From NCBI GenBank assembly GCA_021234155.1, contig JAJEKV010000429.1, positions 126,001-190,000 of the forward strand: a stretch of DNA of 64,000 nt, in the 5' to 3' direction. Shown here in pieces: positions 11,196-20,689 of the stretch; position 1 is the first letter of the stretch; the number at the start of each line of letters is the position of its first letter. Origin of the DNA: Isoetes taiwanensis (Eukaryota; Streptophyta; Lycopodiopsida; Isoetales; Isoetaceae). The notes under the pieces were generated by a model. It ran no database searches. It worked only from the letters and a program-made list of their open reading frames with translations, and was not told the DNA's origin. A program made the position numbers and the translations under genes.

Positions 11196-12928
11196 GGAAG
11201 CGAGGCCCTCAAGCTGCTTGTATGGAATATACATGGTTTGGATGAATCTAAAATATTGAGTAATTCATTTCTCGCTTATGATATATTGTTGCTTAGTGAG
11301 ACTTGGGAACATGAGTCTAACAGACTTCTAGATATCCCAGGTTTTACCTTGCTAGATTCAGCCTGGAATTTGCAAGGCACAAGCAGAAGAGGTTGGGGTG
11401 GAATTGCGTGTTATTTAAAGGAGGACATACATGCTTCTGTCACGGTTGTAGGTAAAGATAAATATAACCAGTTTATTTGGATAAAAGTTGCTTCTCCTGG
11501 CTTTGAATGCTATATCGCATGTGTGTATTTTGCACCTTTAGACCCGCATCCCGCACCAGTGTATTCAATGGATGGATTAAATGGAGAAGATCCTTTTATT
11601 CACCTGTCAGCTGATATTATGCGCTTTAAGGAGCATGGGCATATCTTTGTAACAGGGGACCTTAATGGTCGTATAGGTACAAAGCAAGCGTCACTCCTTT
11701 CTGGAGAAGGTAATGCCCTATGGCTATTAGAGCAATCAGCTAGACCTTGGTCGCGCAAATCTGCGGATATGATATCCAATAAGATGGGCAAACACTTGAT
11801 TTCTATGTGCGAGTCCTTTAACTTTGTTTTATATAATGGCATTGCACATTTTCCAGGATCATGGGACTTTACTTGTTACCAGCCCAATGGCAGCAGTGTT
11901 GTGGATTATTTGATCGGAGATCCTCATGACATTGACATAATTTCAGATTTTAAAGTCTTGACGAGGGATCCTGACTCGGATCACGCCCTCTTGGATTCAC
12001 TTTAGCCGCGACCAAGCAAAAAAGCTCTCGAAATGATTCCACCGCCTAAAATAAGGCTGACTTATAAAAAGGCCGGAAATTATGAATGCTTGCTTGATGA
12101 TAAGTTATCCATGCTTTGCTGGTCGGGCACCTTGGAACACAAAAATGAGGTATTGACCAATTTAATCTTTCAAACAGCAAGTTCTGTATTTCGTTTGACA
12201 AAAAAGGAAAAGAAAAATGGTTGGGCAAAAAGTAAATGGTTTGATGCAGAATGTTTTGCTGCTAAAATGTGTGCCAAATCGGGGGACCATGCTAAGATCA
12301 AGCAATACAGGGCATTGGTTAAATATAAGAAAAGAGATTGGTGTAGAAGGCATCAGGAAAGGATGATGTACATTAAAGAGATAGACCCTAAACGGTTCCG
12401 TATCGCTCAAAAACTATGGGGACATCGGGTGACATTTCAAGGGATGAACTCTTAAAATTGGATAAAAGAGTTTTTTATAGTACTCCCCAAGTGGAGCAAA
12501 TGTTATTTGAAGGAGAGCCAAAGGAAATATTCACAGTGGCAGATGTGGAAAGTGCCCTCAAAAGATTGAACAATGGCAAAGCTAGCGACTCAAAAGGGCT
12601 TTCGGTTGAATTGTTTAAGTGGGGAGGAAATAAACTTCATATGTTGTTAACTGATCTATGCAATGAATGCCTCATGAGGGGGAGTTTTCCAGATGAATGG
12701 TGTATCAATAGGACAATTCCTATATATAAGTCTGGAAGCAAGAATTAGGTAAGAAACTATCGAACAATCTTGGTAAGCAATATTTTTGCTAAGCTTTTTG
12801 CGTCTATGCTTGAAAACAAAATCTCTTCTTGGGCTGATGAACACGATAGTAGAGCTATTGGACAAGCAGGCTTCCGGAGTGGCCACTCAACATTAGACCA
12901 CTTAGCTACTTTTGCGTAGTAATGACAG
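11196..12928 (+). pseudogene. LINE-B ORF2, endonuclease and RT fingers (5' part)
   Basis: The frame begins with LKLLVWNIHGLDESK just after the ORF1 stop. It carries the APE-type endonuclease signature: LLSETWEHESNRLL near 11300 (catalytic Glu), VTGDLNGRIG near 11655, SSVVDYLIGDP near 11905 and DPDSDHALL near 11980. After a stop at 12003 the reading continues in another frame through 12033-12455, then shifts to 12416-12748 (NNGKASDSKGLSVELFKWGG). It reaches QAGFRSGHSTLDHLAT near 12890. Coding is cut at 12928 by the LTR retrotransposon and resumes at 26019. Frameshifts near 12003, 12440 and 12900 disable it as sequenced. Confidence 0.9.
12924..12928. repeat. Target-site duplication GACAG (left copy)
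   Basis: GACAG here and again at 26014-26018 flank the LTR element. Ignoring the element and one copy, the LINE-B frame runs VVMTEGAKGSGNKRYVAF with about one indel, as expected for the RT palm entrance. This supports the duplication and the insertion order. A 5-bp duplication is usual for Ty3/gypsy integrases. Confidence 0.85.
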
Positions 12929-12965
12929 CGCCTAGGGGGCAACTTACTAGGAGTGTTCATATATT

Positions 12966-12991
12966 ATTAATGTGCACATGTGCACATTAAT
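12966..12991. repeat. 26-bp perfect palindrome in 5' LTR
   Basis: The sequence from attaatgtgcac through its reverse complement is a perfect 26-bp inverted repeat with no spacer, centred on ACATGT. The identical palindrome is at 24599-24624 in the 3' LTR. Its position near the start of U3 and its conservation suggest a dimeric DNA-binding-protein site; this role is inference. Confidence 0.85.
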
Positions 12992-13303
12992 GAGGGCACA
13001 CCTTTCCATGTTGGCATATTTTGCCACCTAGCCACTAAAGGCAAGTGGGGCCTTTCCAATTATCCCACATGCCAAATTGGGTAATTGGAAACCCTAGCCT
13101 AAACCCCCATGTCTATTTAGGGTAGGAAAACCCTAGCTTGCTAGTTTTCGCCCTTAGGGTTTTAGAGCTCAGTTTTGGCTGCCCCAGAGCCAAAACCGCC
13201 CCCAGACGCCTGCTTTTAATTATGCCATCGGTTTCCCGGACGATCAGCCTCGCCAGGATGGTTGAACTCGTGTCGAGGAGCCACTCAAGGATCAGAGTTT
13301 GGT

Positions 13304-13365
13304 CAATTTAATAGCTTAAACCGCCTTCTAATCATAGAATCAAGAGGGTTTAGACTATTAAATTG
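13304..13365. repeat. LTR hairpin, ~19-bp arms
   Basis: caatttaatagcttaaacc pairs with ggtttagactattaaattg after a ~24-base loop, with one mismatch. The same arms are at 24942-25002 in the other LTR, where the loop differs but the arms do not. A structured RNA element in R/U5 is possible. Confidence 0.75.
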
Positions 13366-14385
13366 CCCATAGCAGCCTATCTAGATCTTAGATTCGGACA
13401 CTAACCAAAGAACCTAACTCTATGATTAGATCTAGTTCTTTAGTTCTTCCGTGATGTATTGGGTTGATGTATCTCCGCGGAACTCCTTGTATTGGGAAGG
13501 GGGTAGAGGCCCCAAAGCTTGTAGTTGATGCTCCTAGAGTAGCCTCTCTAGCACACCGTAGATCTCGCCCTGGTACAAGAGCCACACCCGGTTGTGGGTG
13601 GAGGGGCCGACCGGGCTAAGAAGGAGGTTCATGTTCTCGACTCCCGAACCATCCCCCTGGGGTGTGTAAAGCCTACCGGGATCATTGTGACTAGGTCTAA
13701 TGGCTTACCACCGAAAGTGCGGGTAAGGCATGGGCTCGACACCGTGAAGTGGTGTACACTTTCCAGTGGGTTCGGAATAACACGGGCAAAGGGCCCTCTA
13801 GTCACCTTGAGTTAGCATGTAGATCTCTCGGAGGGAGTGATCCCCACCGCCCCCATCGAACCGGGAGGATGAGACCCGTGAATAGCCCCTTTGGCTATGC
13901 ATCCCTGGCGGCTACAGCCAGTCCCAACACTTTTCAGCCTACTCGCAAAGTGTGCACATGGGAGGGGCGGATGGAGTGGACAACCCTATGCCATGTTCTT
14001 ATGCCAGCCAATTCCATTGCCATGAATTGCCTCAACGAACTCTCGGAGACCCAAGCCGCGGGCTATCCTTTGAGTCCGAGCCTTGGGTAGGATCCCCTAT
14101 GTGATGTGCTGATCTTTGTCTATGCAGATATGAGGAGGACCATCCTTCGAGATGGTCACAGATGTTGATGTATGTGCTATCGACATGTATGTTTACGCTT
14201 CCGCCAGCCTAGGTAGGCCCCGAGGGAGACGGGTAGAATGACACCTTCACTCTTCCCATCGAGACTCAAGCACGGTGCAAAGGATATGTGGAGGGCCCCA
14301 GACGCGATGGAGCTGGTGTGGGGAAGAATCCCTCGCTTGTATACCGGTGAGTGCACCGTGATAATGCAGTAGGGGACGCCAAAGC

Positions 14386-14398
14386 TGGTATCGTGAGC
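14386..14398 (+). other. Primer-binding site, initiator tRNA-Met type
   Basis: tggtatcgtgagc follows the 5' LTR after about 3 bases. The usual plant site, complementary to the 3' end of initiator tRNA-Met, is TGGTATCAGAGC; here CAG is replaced by CGTG. The position is right for minus-strand priming. The altered CAG fits the wider pattern of errors at CAG sites. Confidence 0.8.
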
Positions 14399-14590
14399 AA
14401 TGTTCTTGGAGACCAAGAGCAAAGCACTGACCATGTTCCCAAAGAGTACTAACTTGATAGGATCCTCAAGCCTCAAAAAGTGGGAAAATTTTTCTCACCT
14501 TTGTAGTTATGCTAAGCTAGTAACAATTAAGTGAATTGGAATTTAACAAGATTAAAAAAGAATGAGCCAAAATTTTCCAGTGAGGTGGTC

Positions 14591-14840
14591 TCACACCGCT
14601 ACCGGTCGCGAAAACTAACTTTTTGTTTTGAAGCGAGGCTAAAGCTATGAGACATCGAGTCAAGAACACCAAAACATGATGAATTTGAGATAAATAATGT
14701 GGTAAGGCTAATTCTAAGGTAGGAATTAGTTAGAATAGCATGTTTTAATTACCTAAAACCCTAGAATGGGAGAGATTCATACCGCTACCGGTCGCAAAAC
14801 TAAACATTAGTATTGGAACGAGGCGCAAGCCGTGGAGACC
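14591..14840. repeat. Module 1: two copies of a ~65-bp promoter-proximal motif
   Basis: Copies at 14591-14652 and 14778-14840 share an opening like tcacaccgctaccggtcg, then aaaactaa, a gga or gaa step, and gcgaggcgcaagccgtggagacc. They lie 290 and 100 bp upstream of TATAAATAGA at 14941. The same pair of motifs precedes the second TATA box (16460-16724). The motif resembles no element I can name. Confidence 0.75.
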
Positions 14841-14940
14841 AATAGGTAGAAAAAGTCCAAATAAGTATAAGTTTTAGATAAGTTGGTGCCTTAGCATGTT
14901 AAACGGAGCAACTTGAGTTTTGACCTAAAATTCCCCAAGC

Positions 14941-14950
14941 TATAAATAGA
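14941..14950 (+). promoter_or_regulatory. TATA box of module 1
   Basis: tataaataga is a canonical plant TATA box. The ATG of the MARTKQ ORF lies 110 bp downstream, leaving a plausible ~75-base leader. It sits outside the LTR, within the internal region, so it would drive a subgenomic transcript. Confidence 0.6.
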
Positions 14951-15050
14951 TGTAGAACCCCTCATTTTTTCGCCCAAGCCCTAGAAACCGCTTCTTCCCA
15001 ACTTAGGGCGATCTTTCGGGCGCTTTTATCCGATTGACGATCCAGAAAAC

Positions 15051-15200
15051 ATGGCCCGAACCAAACAGATCAAGAAGGAAGCGCCGCCAAAGAAACCACC
15101 AGCGCCACCGAGGCGTAGATCATTCGGAAGATGCTTCGCGGAGAGGCTCGCGAAGAGGGGGGGTCGCCTTCGGACGAAGAGGAAGACACCTCCGATTTGA
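15051..15200 (+). CDS. Small basic ORF with histone-H3-like N-terminus, 49 aa
   Basis: The first ATG after the module 1 TATA box opens a 49-codon frame starting MARTKQIKKEAPPKKPPAPP and continuing Arg/Lys-rich to the TGA at 15198. Mature histone H3 starts ARTKQTARKS, so residues 2-6 are identical to the H3 tail around Lys4. The rest is not histone-like and has no histone fold. Downstream, 15274-16014 contains further Lys/Glu-rich frames (EVRKHKRREDKKRKRKEEEQ; YMKKWEAYNKYYEENRVKF) that could be the same protein after frameshifts, giving a basic protein of more than 250 residues. Function is unknown; binding to H3K4 readers is only a hypothesis. Confidence 0.55.
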   Translation: MARTKQIKKEAPPKKPPAPPRRRSFGRCFAERLAKRGGRLRTKRKTPPI

Positions 15201-15273
15201 TCGATGTCTTCAACCAGCAGTGGAGGAGGACGAGGCCACATCACCGAACTCCATGGACTAAGAGACGAGGGAG

Positions 15274-16014
15274 GTGTACGAAGAAATAGAGCGGGAGATC
15301 CAAAGCAGCAGGAACAAGGTATTCATTCAGACGCGACTCCACGGAAATCCTCGAAAGGTGATGAGCAGTGATGTGTCCGGAGCCACGGAGGTAGCGACCT
15401 TAGAAGGTTCATCAGAAGTACGAAAGCATAAGAGAAGGGAAGACAAAAAGAGGAAAAGGAAGGAGGAGGAACAAAAGGTAGCGTAAGAAAAGAAGAAAGT
15501 TTAAAGGGAAGTTCGTGGTCGGGCGAAGGAGAACAAAGGACCGCCTCGGCCAAGGAAGAGGCCGAACCCCAACATTATTATCAAGGAGCTGCAACCCTGA
15601 TTTAACCCCAAACCCTTCCGACGACTCTTCCGATGAAGACTTCAACCCTAACGCCGCAGGTGGGAGCTCTTCCAAGCACCCAGCGACGAAAGCGTGAAGT
15701 ACCGAAAGCAGCCAAGACCGAAAGCAACCCCACCAAGACCAAGTGCGTAAGCCCCCCAATACCCGGCATGGGATAGAAAGAAGCAACCACGACCTGCCCG
15801 GAAGCCTACGCCACCGGCTGTGGTAAAGATTTATGAGAGGAAGATGAGAGAGCACGAGGCCTACATGAAGAAATGGGAGGCCTATAACAAATATTATGAA
15901 GAAAACAGAGTTAAGTTCATCGAGGGAGGGCGACCAACTAAGCAAAGAAACCCTAAGGCCGCCACCACCGAAGCCCAAGGTTCCCAAGCCGCCACCCCAG
16001 AAGAAAGCGGATAG
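15274..16014 (+). pseudogene. Probable continuation of module 1 ORF, frameshifted
   Basis: Three overlapping plus-strand frames (15274-15486, 15515-15697, 15820-16014) give low-complexity charged protein: a Lys/Arg/Glu helix, a Ser/Asp-rich acidic patch (DDSSDEDFNPNAAGGSS) and a coiled coil (MREHEAYMKKWEAYNKYYEE). They follow one another with single frame changes, as expected for one broken gene. No enzymatic motif is present. An AT-rich segment at 16310-16420 follows and could hold the 3' end of this transcript. Confidence 0.45.
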
Positions 16015-16459
16015 GAAGGAGGTGGAGAGAAGAGCTGCTAAGGGAGATTAGACACTTCCAACAAGCAGCTCGGGTCTCCTAATCCCCCGCCCCCTTCGCT
16101 TCGGTTGGTGCGTGAAGTTATGCAGTGCCTATAGAACGTGACTTTAGAGTCACTGGACGAAGGCCGCCGGGCAATGCAAGAGGCGGCCGAGGCAAAGATA
16201 GTGCAACATTTTGAAGATTCAACAGCCTGCACTATCCACGCCAAGCTGGTAACCTTAATGCGATAAGACATGAGTCTTATGACCGCATTAAGGGAGAACG
16301 CCTTAGAAACTTTTTTTGTTGTAAATAATTAAAAATTTTGTAATATAGAGCAATTTTGTGTACCTTGATGACATAAACTTGAGTAATTAGAGCAAATTAA
16401 TAAGTTTTAGCTTTTATTTCAAAGTGAAATAGACATTTGGGGAGCGAGAGACATGATGT

Positions 16460-16724
16460 TCACAGCCGCGCCGCGTCAAGAAAAACAAAAGTTAGGATTG
16501 AAGCGAGGGCGCTAAGTCGCGGAGACCTCGCCCATGCTTGACCAAAACAGCTCCAAATTGACCAAATAAGGGGTCGATTCTGCCTAATTTGATGAGCCCA
16601 TCACCCTTACACCATTAGTTTACCCAAGTTGGACATCTTTGATTAAAATGGGACTGATGTTCACACCGCTACCGTCAAGAAAAACAAAAGTTAGGATTGA
16701 AGCGAGGCGCAAGTCGTGAGACCT
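16460..16724. repeat. Module 2: two copies of the promoter-proximal motif
   Basis: Copies at 16460-16527 and 16661-16724 share gttcacaccgctaccgtc-like starts, aaaaacaaaagttaggattg, and gaagcgaggcgcaagtcgtg then agacct. Spacing between copies (~200 bp) is close to that of module 1 (~187 bp). The pair lies upstream of the second TATA box at 16913. The two modules look like a duplicated promoter unit. Confidence 0.75.
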
Positions 16725-16912
16725 CTTACCAATTCTTCACCAGACTTGTCAAAGTCACCTTCAACCCACATTGATAGCATCTTTTAGGTAACCTAGCCTT
16801 GTTCAAGCATCTCCTATAGTCCTCAAACTCCTATTTTGACCTCAGATAAGTTAGAATTACCCAATCCTAGGAAATTTCCAAGTCATCCAAAAATTAGGGT
16901 TTCCCCCTTTTC

Positions 16913-16922
16913 TATAAATAGA
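16913..16922 (+). promoter_or_regulatory. TATA box of module 2
   Basis: tataaataga, the same 10 bp as in module 1, lies 145 and 166 bp upstream of two candidate in-frame ATGs (17058, 17079). A transcript starting ~30 bp downstream would exclude the earlier ATG at 16836. A short out-of-frame uORF of 7 codons begins at 17038 and overlaps ATG 17058, which would favour 17079. Confidence 0.6.
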
Positions 16923-17078
16923 CCCGCCACTTCTCACATAGCACCCTACAAATCTGCTCCCCGCCCTTCTAGCCGATTTCCTAACTCCCCGAGGCGCCTT
17001 TTGCAACCATTTGTTACCTTCTTCTCGCAATTAATCAATGGCAACTTCGATTTCCAGATGATACAAATACCGCCAGCC

Positions 17079-18050
17079 ATGCCGCCGAGGCCGACGCCGA
17101 CCAAATCTTCCAGATTTTCAGAAGGAGGTAGACGCCCAAGCAACCTTGCACGCGACCCCAAATTTTATAGTAGAGTCTTGACTGAGTTCCAAGCTAGGGT
17201 AGAACCAGCGCTAGTGCAACTCCCTCCTTGTGTAGGATATTTTGTTCCTAGACAGTCCCTGCAGGCAGCATTAGACGATGTCCCGAACATCGCCAAATAC
17301 CTCACAAACAAAGCGCACCGCACACCTGAGCCAATGGTCCTAATCGGCCAACAGACCAAGTACTTCTCTTTCAACACTGCCCTGGCAATCTTTCTCACCC
17401 ACCGTGCCGAGAACATCGTGGGGGAAACCTCTATTCCCCCCATGGACGTGGATCCATTAGCCGTAGCAGCAGAACAACGGCTCCTCACACAGTACGAACA
17501 GGAGCAGGAAGGGAAGGAAGAAGACTCGGATGAACAGGAATCCGAGGAGGAGGAAGACGATGTTGAGCTCGACCCAGCAGAGGAGCAGCGTCAAGCAGAG
17601 CGGGAGTGGCAAGACTTCGAAAGAAGCCGGCAGACTCTCAGAGTCGCGCCACCCCTCGGGTTAGGCATCACAAGCCTAGCCCCCATTATAATCGAAGGTG
17701 AGGAGTTTCTACTCCTAAGCGACATTCAAAACCTCCCGGAGTGCAGGGAAAGGGAGTACCGACCTGAAGAGTTGCTGCACCAACTCCGAAGAACGGACTT
17801 GGACGACTTCATCGTCCGAGGAGAGTCTGACTTTCCCCTCCAAGTAAGGGAAGCCGACACTTACACGGGAGAGTTTACCTCCGACATCCAAGCCTACAGC
17901 AACATCAGGCGATCATGGAGGCGCATAAGGCTGAGAACAAGCTACCGACGGAGGAAGAGTTCCTTGCTCTCCAGAACAGATGGGGATCCGCTTATGCGAA
18001 TCCTCAAACATCCTAACGGAAAGCTCATCCGCAAGCACCTCCCCGGATAG
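17079..18050 (+). CDS. Module 2 acidic protein, ~323 aa, unknown function
   Basis: A frame open for over 1.2 kb (it extends upstream to 16836). I choose the start at 17079 (MPPRPTPTKSS) because the TATA box at 16913 makes the upstream ATG untranscribed; 17058 is the alternative. After a Pro/Ser/Arg-rich start come ARDPKFYSRVLTEFQARVEP and LPPCVGYFVPRQSL, then an acidic stretch (EEDSDEQESEEEEDDVELDP, ~residues 145-170). A globular C-terminus follows (EFLLLSDIQNLPECREREYR) and ends Arg-rich. Past the stop, 18060-18600 stays protein-like in other frames (HGYPLTPKYAIPVKRAVALD), so the native protein may be ~170 residues longer. I recognise no family. It is not gag, which lies further downstream. 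Its clean frame contrasts with the shattered pol. Confidence 0.6.
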   Translation: MPPRPTPTKSSRFSEGGRRPSNLARDPKFYSRVLTEFQARVEPALVQLPPCVGYFVPRQSLQAALDDVPNIAKYLTNKAHRTPEPMVLIGQQTKYFSFNTALAIFLTHRAENIVGETSIPPMDVDPLAVAAEQRLLTQYEQEQEGKEEDSDEQESEEEEDDVELDPAEEQRQAEREWQDFERSRQTLRVAPPLGLGITSLAPIIIEGEEFLLLSDIQNLPECREREYRPEELLHQLRRTDLDDFIVRGESDFPLQVREADTYTGEFTSDIQAYSNIRRSWRRIRLRTSYRRRKSSLLSRTDGDPLMRILKHPNGKLIRKHLPG

Positions 18051-18760
18051 ATGTTTAATTCGACCTCGTGAGGGCTTCAAAGAACAGCCGAGACTATGTG
18101 GAGCTCACCACGGTAGAGGTTGATGATTTCGAAGCGCATTAACCGAGCTGGATACCGAGTAGCCGAGGACCCATCTCAAGAACGACATGTGTCATTACGC
18201 TTATTACCCTCGCCATTGCCGATGGATGGAAGAATAGCGGTTATCCACCGCAAGTTCACCCCCGTGAGGCGAGGAAGGAGTATCGCTTTTGATTGCACTC
18301 TCAGATTCGGCCGGGCATGCACGGCTACCCCTTAACACCGAAGTATGCAATCCCGGTGAAAAGAGCGGTAGCACTCGACGCCTTCGACTTCGCCATACCT
18401 TACAAAGCGGCAGCAAGACTGCCGCTGATGCAGCAGCTTATACCTCCCACCGCAGAATAGAAGATTTAGCAAGAGCATTACTGTGGTGGATCTCCAGCCA
18501 ATGTTCTAGGAACTTGGGCCATTCAAAGGGGAACAGCCCAAGTGAAAAGTTCTTGGAGGATAATCCATCTTACCGCATCAACGTAAGTGATTAGCAAGAG
18601 TTGCAAGTTCTTGTATTAGTGTAATATAAAATATAAATATAACATTCTCTTGCACTATAAATGTTTTGTTGATACATTTTGTGTCCCTCAACCATGCCAA
18701 CAAACATAAATAATGCAAGAAAGCAAGGAAAACTAACCATGTAGATATGAACCACTTGTG
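18051..18760 (+). other. Frameshifted tail of module 2 ORF, then AT-rich 3' region
   Basis: 18060-18590 encodes plausible protein in shifting frames (NSRDYVELTTVEVDDFEAH; KAAARLPLMQQLIPP), consistent with a C-terminal extension of the module 2 ORF. From 18600 the sequence turns AT-rich (gtaatataaaatataaatat), which could contain a polyadenylation region. Gag-like coding starts after 18770. Confidence 0.4.
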
Positions 18761-18769
18761 TATGCAGCT

Positions 18770-20050
18770 AGAGGCCCGAGCGCCAGAGAACGCACAACCG
18801 CTGGAACTTGTGGGGAACAGAGCCCGCCTGTGCCACGCCCGCAAGGAACCCGCTTGAAGAGTTTGGACAAATGACCCTTAAGAAGAAATATCGCAAAATG
18901 AGGACAGACCTCGAACAGATAAAGGCCTTGCTAGCCGCACAAGCGTGAGCAGGTTCGGTGGGTAACGCCAACAACCGCAAGCATCAGCCTGGGGAGAACA
19001 AGTAGAGACAAGAAGAGGAGCAAGAGAGGAAGGTCCCCAGCCGGACTCCTCCGACTCAAGCTCAGATTCAGACTGATTCGAGGGAAGAAGAAGAGCGTAA
19101 CCAAGTCCGAAAGGCATCTAAAGGGAAGAGGAACCACCCGAGGGGACGACAAAGGGACACAAGAACCTCCTCGACTACCGTAAGAAAGTAGACTCCCGTG
19201 ATTGGGAAATGTTTGGAAGGCCAGGAAGCTCGAGCAATTCTCAAAGCGAGAACAGCGTCGCATGGAAGCAGAGGCTTGGCTTGACGAGATGAGCGAATAT
19301 GGCAATGCCTATGGTATGAAGGATAAGGATAAAGGCAGTGGTGGCAACAAATAACCCGGAGGGAGCAAAGACGATTTGGTGGAAGGGCTATGCCAAGGCT
19401 CATGGCTTAAGCAGGATGCTTGCGGTGTTCAAGAAGTTTGCTAAAGCCTTCAAGCGCCATTACGCTCCAAGAGAGCACAAGTCCAAGATGATGCAAAGAA
19501 GTTCTACAGTTGCAAAGAAGGCAACAAGTCAAGATGTAAATACACAGAGGAATTTATGAGGCTAAGGTCAGATGTGCCAAAGTTAGGTGAGAAGCATGCG
19601 CTGGAAAGCTACATTGAAGGTCTGAATGAGGAGATCCGCAAGCTTGTAAGGGCAATAAACCCTAGAACGGTATCTGTTGAGTCCAAGGCAATAAGCTTGC
19701 AAGGGACAGGACCTCTAATAGCGGGCGAGGCAACAAAAGATACCAAGATAAAGGCAAGGCAAAGAAAGCGCTTTTAGCCCGAGAACGCCAAGCCCAGACC
19801 AGCCTAGAGCCCCATATAGTGGCAATCAAGGGAAAAAAGCAGGAGAAGAAGCAGTGTGTCCTTCAAAGACAAACAGAAGGGTCAAACTACTCCAAAGCAA
19901 AGGCGATCCTTTCAAGCAGGCCATGCCCAAGGAAAAGAGACAGAGTGCATAGAAAAGCGCCTTTGCTTCGTGTGTTTCCAGCCAGGCCATAGGACAAAGA
20001 ACCGCCCATATGTCATGAGTGCAAAGCGGGCTTAGCAGAGTTGGGAGATT
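18770..20050 (+). pseudogene. Gag polyprotein with CCHC zinc knuckle, frameshifted
   Basis: The order is: a Lys-rich coiled coil near 18865-18950 (MTLKKKYRKMRTDLEQIKAL), a charged linker (19010-19300), the Ty3-type capsid region near 19430-19720 (KRHYAPREHKSKMMQ, then RLRSDVPKLGEKHALESYIE and GLNEEIRKLVRAINP), and a zinc knuckle at 19964-20005. The knuckle reads CFVCFQPGHRTKNR: C-X2-C-X4-H-X4-C with the last Cys codon now CGC (Arg). TGC to CGC at a CTGC context is one of many such changes in this element. Gag would assemble the virus-like particle and bind RNA. At least four frameshifts break it. Confidence 0.8.
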
Positions 20051-20089
20051 GGGACACTGGTCCGACGACGACGGCGAGGAGGCCCGCGA

Positions 20090-20330
20090 CTACATTCGTG
20101 GTGAGTGTCATATCTTTGCCGCAATAGATACAGAAAAGGTGAGAGCCAAGATAAAGTAATTTCCACATTGGGAAAGGCCAAGGCCAAGTCATTTATAGTC
20201 CTAATAGATTCGAAGTAGCCATAACTTTGCATCTCCCGTAATGGTTCAAATGTTGAAGTTGAAACCATTAAAGTCAAAGCCAAGGCCCGTTGTCTTAGCA
20301 AGTGGAGCAAAGAAGCGCGCGACGCAGTAA
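20090..20330 (+). pseudogene. Aspartic protease domain remnant
   Basis: KAKSFIVLIDS at ~20175-20212 is the first strand and active-site loop of a retroviral-type protease. It should read DSG-(A/S)-(S/T)-HNF. The Gly codon is missing because one or two bases are lost (gattcgaagtagcc), and SHNF follows in another frame. It processes the Gag-Pol polyprotein. Confidence 0.65.
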
Positions 20331-20689
20331 AAAGAATCAACTTTGACATCGACTTGCCGGGATTAAGATCCGGATGGGGGCAGAGGTAATGGGCATTGGC
20401 AAGGCACGATTTGATAATAGGTATGGAGTACCTTGGACCAGCAGGGCCATTATTGATTGTGGAAAGCGGAAGGTGACCTTCCCAACACCCGACGGCAAGA
20501 TCATTGAGATAACAGGTAAAGAAGTTGTCCCCATCATGCGTTGTATGTCTTCTAAACTACTGCTCAAGTGCATCAAGAGTGAGCAAGTAGCATACATCTT
20601 CAAGCTTGAGATTAGTGAGCCGGAATTGGAAGGAAGCAAAGAAGACAAGATGCTCAAAGCAAGTTGCCGAGGCAAATAGCTAAGTTGAT

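Larger units (their letters stand above)
12929..14382 (+). repeat. 5' LTR, missing its first ~112 bp
   Basis: Homologous to 24450-26013 from the cctaggggcaacttac block onwards. It ends near gaggggacgcca, just before the primer-binding site. The 3' LTR begins TGTGACGT and ends ACGTCACA, a perfect 8-bp terminal inverted repeat. The left end here instead starts inside the LTR at cgcctaggggg. Either a deletion or an assembly loss removed the first ~112 bp, although the GACAG duplication is still in place. A TATA-like ctatttaggg lies at 13111-13120. Confidence 0.88.

Noticed and set aside
12929-14480. ORFs inside the LTRs (13594-13815, 13749-14090, 25102-25437)
   Set aside because: They fall in the LTRs, are not preserved between the two copies, and have no domain.
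16836-17078. N-terminal extension of the module 2 ORF from the ATG at 16836
   Set aside because: The TATA box at 16913 lies inside it and the translated extension is compositionally unlike protein; the start at 17079 is preferred.
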